Source: Candidatus Scybalocola fimicaballi
Lineage (GTDB): Bacteria > Bacteroidota > Bacteroidia > Bacteroidales > Paludibacteraceae
Direction: 5' to 3'
DNA: 10,592 nt
Assembly: GCA_002317115.1 (NCBI GenBank)
Contig: DCIP01000120.1
Location: 1-10,592 of the forward strand
Part shown: positions 6,901 to 10,592 of the stretch, piece after piece
Layout of the letters: every line of letters begins with the position of its first letter
Numbering within the stretch: position 1 is the stretch's first letter
The notes under the pieces: model-generated
The model's database searches: none
What the model saw: only the letters and a program-made list of their open reading frames with translations
Told to the model about the DNA's origin: nothing
Made by a program: the position numbers and the translations under genes

Positions 6901-6930
6901 TTTGGCATTTGTCCTTTTTTTATATATTTG
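6901..6930 (+). promoter_or_regulatory. Possible second promoter abutting the regulator start codon
   Basis: TATATTTG (6923-6930) is a perfect -7 box, with TTTG (6901-6904) 18 bases upstream, slightly short spacing. The start site would fall about at 6935-6939, on the ATG codons at 6933 and 6939, so a transcript would have essentially no leader. Confidence 0.3.
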
Positions 6931-6932
6931 CC

Positions 6933-8099
6933 ATGACTATGGAAAACACAAAGGGCAAGTATTGGACAAAAATCGCTATTATGGCAGTAATTCCGGCTGT
7001 TTTAGTCGGGATAATTTATTTGTTTACATTGAGACCGACTGTTGATTTGTTGGAAAATAAATCTGAGCTGTTTGTTCAGGTTGATTCAATGAGCGGCGGA
7101 AATTCAACATGTAAGATAAATAAGAATGCTGACGGTGTGGATATGACATTCACGCTCGGTTCGTCTATTGCCTATCCTTATGTCGCCTTGGAGGTACATC
7201 GTGCCGATTTCTCTCCGTTTCCAGTAGATGATTATTTGATTGAGGCTGTGGTCGAAAGCGATGAAGATCTACGTCTTTCATTCAGATTACAAGAGGAATT
7301 GGATTATGGAGTAAAGGGAAAGGCTTACCCGACTGCCGTCTATTCTTTTTTGTCAAAGAAAGGAAGATTTGAAGTTTCTTCTCATATAGATGAAGCTAAG
7401 ATTCCAGAGTGGTGGTACGCACAATATCCACAGTGGTCAAGCATCGAAAAGTTGAGATATGAGAATGTCAATATCATCAGACTTTATGCGGACAACTCAA
7501 ATGTAAAAGATGTTGAGCATAAGATTACGGTTAAGTCACTTCGTCTGGTGCCAAATTCAAATAATGGCTTTTTGGACAATGCCATTAAAATGATGTTCGC
7601 ATTTTGGATTATTCTTGCTATTGTCGCTCTTTACCTTCGTCGCAACAATGTCCAGAAAGAAAACTCCGAAAATGAGACTCAGGAACAACCACAACAACAG
7701 CAGGTTGTCTATGTGCCTTACGAAAAACTTGAGACTGAGAAAGAGACAACCAACTTGAAGGAGGAAATCCTTACTTTCATTGGCAAGAACTATCCAAATC
7801 CTGAGTTGAAACTTGCAGATATTGCAAAGGCATTGTCGATGACCGAAGACAAAACATCGGAGGAAATCCGTATCGCAACAGGAAAATCTTTCAAGGCATA
7901 TCTTAATACGATTAGAATTGAAGAGTCGAAGCGTCTATTGAAGGAGACGACGATGCAGATTTCAGAGATAGCATTCTCAGTAGGTTATAATAATGTCCAG
8001 CATTTCAACCGTGTATTTAAAGAAAGTGTTGGCGTTGCCCCTGGTGCATTCCGTGATGGAGCGACTGGAGGAGAAGAGCGTCCAGAGGGGAAAGCATAA
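6933..8099 (+). CDS. Membrane-anchored AraC-family transcriptional regulator with extracytoplasmic domain
   Basis: The 388-residue product combines a membrane-spanning sensor with a cytoplasmic DNA-binding domain in one chain. Order: short N-terminus, membrane segment at 14-33, extracytoplasmic region about 35-215, second membrane segment about 219-235 followed by RR, a Gln/Glu-rich linker (QEQPQQQQ), and an AraC-type double helix-turn-helix at about 275-380. The second helix-turn-helix is canonical (ISEIAFSVGYNNVQHFNRVFKE ... PGAFR). The first has kept LADIAKALSM but has an unusual recognition region (TEDKTSEEIRIATGKSF). The outer domain looks like a beta-sandwich with a late KSLRL strand, reminiscent of carbohydrate-binding folds, but this is a weak impression. 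The start is ATG 6933 or 6939. It probably transduces an external signal to transcription without a kinase. It is 3 bases from the next gene, so they are likely cotranscribed. Confidence 0.85.
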   Translation: MTMENTKGKYWTKIAIMAVIPAVLVGIIYLFTLRPTVDLLENKSELFVQVDSMSGGNSTCKINKNADGVDMTFTLGSSIAYPYVALEVHRADFSPFPVDDYLIEAVVESDEDLRLSFRLQEELDYGVKGKAYPTAVYSFLSKKGRFEVSSHIDEAKIPEWWYAQYPQWSSIEKLRYENVNIIRLYADNSNVKDVEHKITVKSLRLVPNSNNGFLDNAIKMMFAFWIILAIVALYLRRNNVQKENSENETQEQPQQQQVVYVPYEKLETEKETTNLKEEILTFIGKNYPNPELKLADIAKALSMTEDKTSEEIRIATGKSFKAYLNTIRIEESKRLLKETTMQISEIAFSVGYNNVQHFNRVFKESVGVAPGAFRDGATGGEERPEGKA

Positions 8100-8102
8100 T
8101 CA

Positions 8103-9236
8103 ATGAGACAAATCCTTTTATCTTTTATTGGTTTCTTGATAGCATTTTTATCTATTTGTCAAGAAACGTTGGCTGATGGTGTGGAAATACATCGTGGTCC
8201 TATTATATATGTGTCAAATAAAGACACATTACGTTTGGATACGGTGTTCTACTCTCATGATCCTGATGGGGATGATTTTTATTCTAAAATATATCCTAAA
8301 ATATGGTCGAATAATGATGCGATTTCTGATAGTATCAATACAGCTTTAGGCTATACTTCCTATTATGAAGAATTCGGAGACATTTCTGAATTTTTGGGTG
8401 GATATGTGACATTTGATTTCGATACTTGGTCTAATTATCTGCATGTCGATTTGAGATTGTATCATTGGGGGTCTGGGGGAGAATTCATACATGTGAATCA
8501 TGTATATTTAGATATGAAAGATGGTCATGAAATCAAGTGTCGTAAGTTTCCTTTCTCTGCATTGTTTACTCCCGATGGCTATATAGAATTTCTAAAATCA
8601 AAGGGTTGGTTTTCTCGGTTCTATGAGTCTGTAAAATATGCATACAAAGAAGATGATGAAGAAGAGGAGAGTGGAGATGTGGAACAATATTCAAATGAAA
8701 TTGCTGAAACATATTCGAATGAGGTCTTAAATATCGATTATAGAATTTATCCTCCCAATAAGATTTATTTTGAGAGATACTGTCCTAAAATGCCAGGTAC
8801 TGTTGACGAATCTGAGTTTAAGCATGAACCTTTTTGTTATATGGAGGCCAAGTTTGATGAACTTAAGCCATATTTAAGTCGTATAGGGAAGAAGATATTA
8901 GAGGGATATGAGAAAGAGACATACTCAAGTTATGCTCATCGTATGATTACGGCATATCGACTTTGGAAAAAAGTTGATGATTATGCGATTATAATGGAAT
9001 CTGATGATTTGATGATTGGAGTAAATTATTCAAATCACAAAAAAGTAAAAGGAAATGCCTTTACTGAAAAAGGAAAAATACCAGTAAGGGGTGTCTATAA
9101 GGATGGCTATTTTGAACTTAAAATCGGCAAGGAAAAGGAGACTCGTGTTTTTTCGCCATCAGTGACAAAAACATCCGAGTGGGATAACGAATGGAATGGT
9201 CCATACCTTTATGGAAACACTACTTATGTGGAGTAG
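8103..9236 (+). CDS. Exported protein, possibly DUF3298/DUF4163-like
   Basis: The 377-residue product has an N-terminal signal sequence (MRQILLSFIGFLIAFLSICQETLADG). The middle region (about 60-165) has the pattern YPKIW ... SINTALG ... LHVDLRLYHWGSGGEF ... VYLDMKDGHEI ... FSALFTPDGYIEFL. This resembles the layout of DUF3298/DUF4163 (PdaC/RsiV-like) proteins, in which a GG-H strand is followed by a D-x-x-x-G turn and an LF segment; the match is from memory and moderate. An acidic low-complexity stretch (EDDEEEESGDVE) lies at about 181-192. Cys19 is preceded by Ile, so a lipoprotein signal is doubtful. Its base composition is more AT-rich than the aromatic operon. The gene starts 3 bases after the AraC-type regulator, so the two probably work together, perhaps as envelope component and sensor; the function is not known. 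Confidence 0.75.
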   Translation: MRQILLSFIGFLIAFLSICQETLADGVEIHRGPIIYVSNKDTLRLDTVFYSHDPDGDDFYSKIYPKIWSNNDAISDSINTALGYTSYYEEFGDISEFLGGYVTFDFDTWSNYLHVDLRLYHWGSGGEFIHVNHVYLDMKDGHEIKCRKFPFSALFTPDGYIEFLKSKGWFSRFYESVKYAYKEDDEEEESGDVEQYSNEIAETYSNEVLNIDYRIYPPNKIYFERYCPKMPGTVDESEFKHEPFCYMEAKFDELKPYLSRIGKKILEGYEKETYSSYAHRMITAYRLWKKVDDYAIIMESDDLMIGVNYSNHKKVKGNAFTEKGKIPVRGVYKDGYFELKIGKEKETRVFSPSVTKTSEWDNEWNGPYLYGNTTYVE

Positions 9237-9247
9237 CAGTTTTATTT

Positions 9248-9261
9248 CAAATAATTATTTG
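9248..9261. promoter_or_regulatory. 14-base perfect palindrome upstream of the flippase promoter
   Basis: CAAATAATTATTTG is a perfect palindrome lying 6 bases before the -33 box of the next promoter. It could bind a dimeric regulator, although its AT-rich centre makes chance plausible. It lacks a T run and is not a convincing terminator. Confidence 0.3.
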
Positions 9262-9267
9262 CACCAG

Positions 9268-9299
9268 ATTGCGTCTGTTTATAAAAAAGAGTAATTTTG
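9268..9299 (+). promoter_or_regulatory. Consensus promoter of the flippase gene
   Basis: ATTG (9268-9271), exactly 20 bases, then TAATTTTG (9292-9299) matches the Bacteroidetes consensus with a perfect -7 box. Transcription would start near 9305, about 17 bases before the ATG. Confidence 0.65.
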
Positions 9300-9321
9300 C
9301 GAGAAACAAAGAACAGAGAAA

Positions 9322-10592
9322 ATGGCAGAAATGAAAAATCTTGCCCGTCAGACTGCGGTCTACGGCATTAGCAACATCCTTGGAAAGTTCCTAAACTGGT
9401 TGCTTGTCCCACTTTACACATACGTGCTTACCTCAAGTGCTGAATATGGAGTAGTTACAAATCTATATGCGTGGACTGCACTCTTGCTTGTGATCCTGAC
9501 ATACGGATTGGAGACTGGATTTTTCCGTTTTGCAAATAAAGAAGACGGTGATGCACAGACTGTTTTCGGTACAGTTCTGACTTCAGTAACAGTCACTTCA
9601 ACAATCTTTGCTATTTTGGTGATGTTGTTCTCCAATGATGTCGCTGTTTGGCTTGGTTATCCGTCGCATCCAGAGTATGTAACGATGATGGGAATCATTG
9701 TTGCGATTGATGCCGTCGGTACAATTCCTTTTGCTTATTTAAGATATGAGAATAAGGCAGGAAAGTTTGCTATTTTCAAATTGTTGATGATCCTTGTCAA
9801 TATTGGAGCGAACTTGTTCTTCTTGATTCTTTGTCCAAAGATGAAGAACGATTGGGGAATCAATCTTCCTTTTTATGATGAAAATTATGGAGTAGGGTAT
9901 ATCTTCGTTTCTAATTTTATCTCCACTCTTTTCGTTACATTGTTGCTTTTGCCAGAGATTCGTAAGGCTAAGAAGCCAGACGCAGCATTGCTAAAGAAGA
10001 TACTTGGTTACTCGCTTCCATTATTGTTGCTTGGAATCGCAGGAATCATGAACCAGACAATCGATAAAATTATGTTCCCGTATTTGATGCCAGATAGAGC
10101 TGTTGCAGAATCTGAACTTGGAATCTACGGAGCATGTTTCAAGGTGGCTATGGTTATGATGGTCTTCACACAGGCTTTCCGTTATGCCTACGAGCCATTT
10201 GTGTTTGCGCAGAGCAAGGGTGAGGATAAAAAAGTACAGTATGCTTTGGCGATGAAATATTATGTCATCTTTGCTTTGTTGATCGCATTGGGAATGTCAT
10301 TGTTCATCGACTTGTTCGCATTGTTGGTTTCACCAGCCTACAGAGTTGGAATGACAGTCGTACCATTGGTATTGCTTACATATTTATTTCAGGGAATCTA
10401 TTTTAATTTGTCAATTTGGTATAAATTGACTGACCGAACACATTGGGGCGCAATCCTGTCGACAATCGGATTAGTGATCACACTGGTGGTGAACATTGCG
10501 TTGGTGCCTGAATTCAGTTACTATGGATCAGCAATTGCGTCTTTCCTATGCTATATGGTTGTGACAATAGTGTCATATATAATGTCGCAGAA
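9322..10592 (+). CDS. Polysaccharide flippase / lipopolysaccharide biosynthesis protein, MOP superfamily (runs off window end)
   Basis: This integral inner-membrane protein of the Wzx-like branch of the MOP exporter superfamily probably flips lipid-linked oligosaccharides for surface polysaccharide or LPS. At least 423 residues are visible and the 3' end is outside the window; family members are about 450-500 residues. The N-terminus (MAEMKNLARQTAVYGISNILGKFLNWLLVPLYT) is characteristic, with the basic LARQTAVYG entry and the first helix ending in a VPLYT turn. At least ten hydrophobic helices follow, with the motif GFFRFA after the second and the central DKIMFP region (about 250) typical of the family. 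The start at ATG 9322 is preferred; an in-frame ATG at 9331 also exists. It has its own promoter and is not part of the regulator pair upstream. The exact substrate cannot be told. Confidence 0.9.
   Translation, partial: MAEMKNLARQTAVYGISNILGKFLNWLLVPLYTYVLTSSAEYGVVTNLYAWTALLLVILTYGLETGFFRFANKEDGDAQTVFGTVLTSVTVTSTIFAILVMLFSNDVAVWLGYPSHPEYVTMMGIIVAIDAVGTIPFAYLRYENKAGKFAIFKLLMILVNIGANLFFLILCPKMKNDWGINLPFYDENYGVGYIFVSNFISTLFVTLLLLPEIRKAKKPDAALLKKILGYSLPLLLLGIAGIMNQTIDKIMFPYLMPDRAVAESELGIYGACFKVAMVMMVFTQAFRYAYEPFVFAQSKGEDKKVQYALAMKYYVIFALLIALGMSLFIDLFALLVSPAYRVGMTVVPLVLLTYLFQGIYFNLSIWYKLTDRTHWGAILSTIGLVITLVVNIALVPEFSYYGSAIASFLCYMVVTIVSYIMSQ

Larger units (their letters stand above)
6586..6932. 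other. Regulatory intergenic region before the AraC-type regulator
   Basis: This stretch holds no supported protein gene. It contains a weak hairpin with a T run (AAAGCAC 6621-6627 with GTGTTTT 6637-6643), a promoter at 6710-6742, a segment with three possible hairpins ending in an intrinsic terminator at 6849-6880, and a second -7 box abutting the regulator start. The regulator's frame is open back to 6810, but that extension runs through the terminator hairpin and is not believed to be coding. Confidence 0.6.

Noticed and set aside
6810..6932. In-frame N-terminal extension of the AraC-type regulator (41 residues)
   Set aside because: It runs through the strong terminator hairpin and its T run, which accounts for its Phe/Leu-rich look. 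A 123-base open frame is not significant, and the protein starting at 6933 has a sensible short N-terminus before the first membrane helix.
8103..8180. Lipoprotein signal on the exported protein (Cys19)
   Set aside because: The residue before the Cys is Ile instead of a small residue, so an ordinary signal peptide cut after the Ala-Asp region is more likely.

Overview
The window looks like a chromosomal segment from a Bacteroidales bacterium, most likely Prevotella-like. The evidence is: several upstream regions that match the Bacteroidetes sigma factor consensus (TTTG, about 20 bases, TAnnTTTG); mostly A-rich rather than Shine-Dalgarno ribosome entry sites; a secreted SGNH esterase with a type IX-like sorting tail next to a GH2 beta-galactosidase; a chorismate mutase fused to the C-terminus of a DAHP synthase; and the gene order pheA, aminotransferase, DAHP synthase-chorismate mutase, tyrA. 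Genus assignment is inference.

Layout. Positions 1-700 (minus strand) hold the N-terminal third or less of an exported GH2 beta-galactosidase, cut by the window edge. It is divergent from a plus-strand secreted SGNH/GDSL hydrolase (1021-2202). The 320-base divergent region carries a consensus promoter for the galactosidase with an inverted repeat inside it. Positions 2381-6585 form one aromatic amino acid unit: promoter, leader peptide and attenuator, prephenate dehydratase, class I aminotransferase, DAHP synthase-chorismate mutase, prephenate dehydrogenase and terminator. Positions 6586-6932 hold a promoter and a short RNA-like segment ending in a strong intrinsic terminator. Next come a membrane-anchored AraC-type regulator (6933-8099) and, 3 bases downstream, an exported protein of uncertain family (8103-9236). 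The window ends inside a polysaccharide flippase gene (from 9322) with its own promoter.

The main discovery candidate is the leader of the aromatic operon. An 18-residue peptide (2436-2492) has 6 Phe and 4 Tyr codons. It is followed by an antiterminator arm immediately after its stop codon, and by a 12-bp intrinsic terminator ending 11 bases before the pheA start. This has every part of a ribosome-mediated attenuator, tuned to both end products of the operon it controls: the operon makes Phe (PheA) and Tyr (TyrA) from shared chorismate, supplied and converted by the DAHP synthase-chorismate mutase, with the aminotransferase finishing both branches. A second promoter-RNA-terminator arrangement ahead of the AraC-type regulator is unexplained and may be a small RNA or another attenuated leader.
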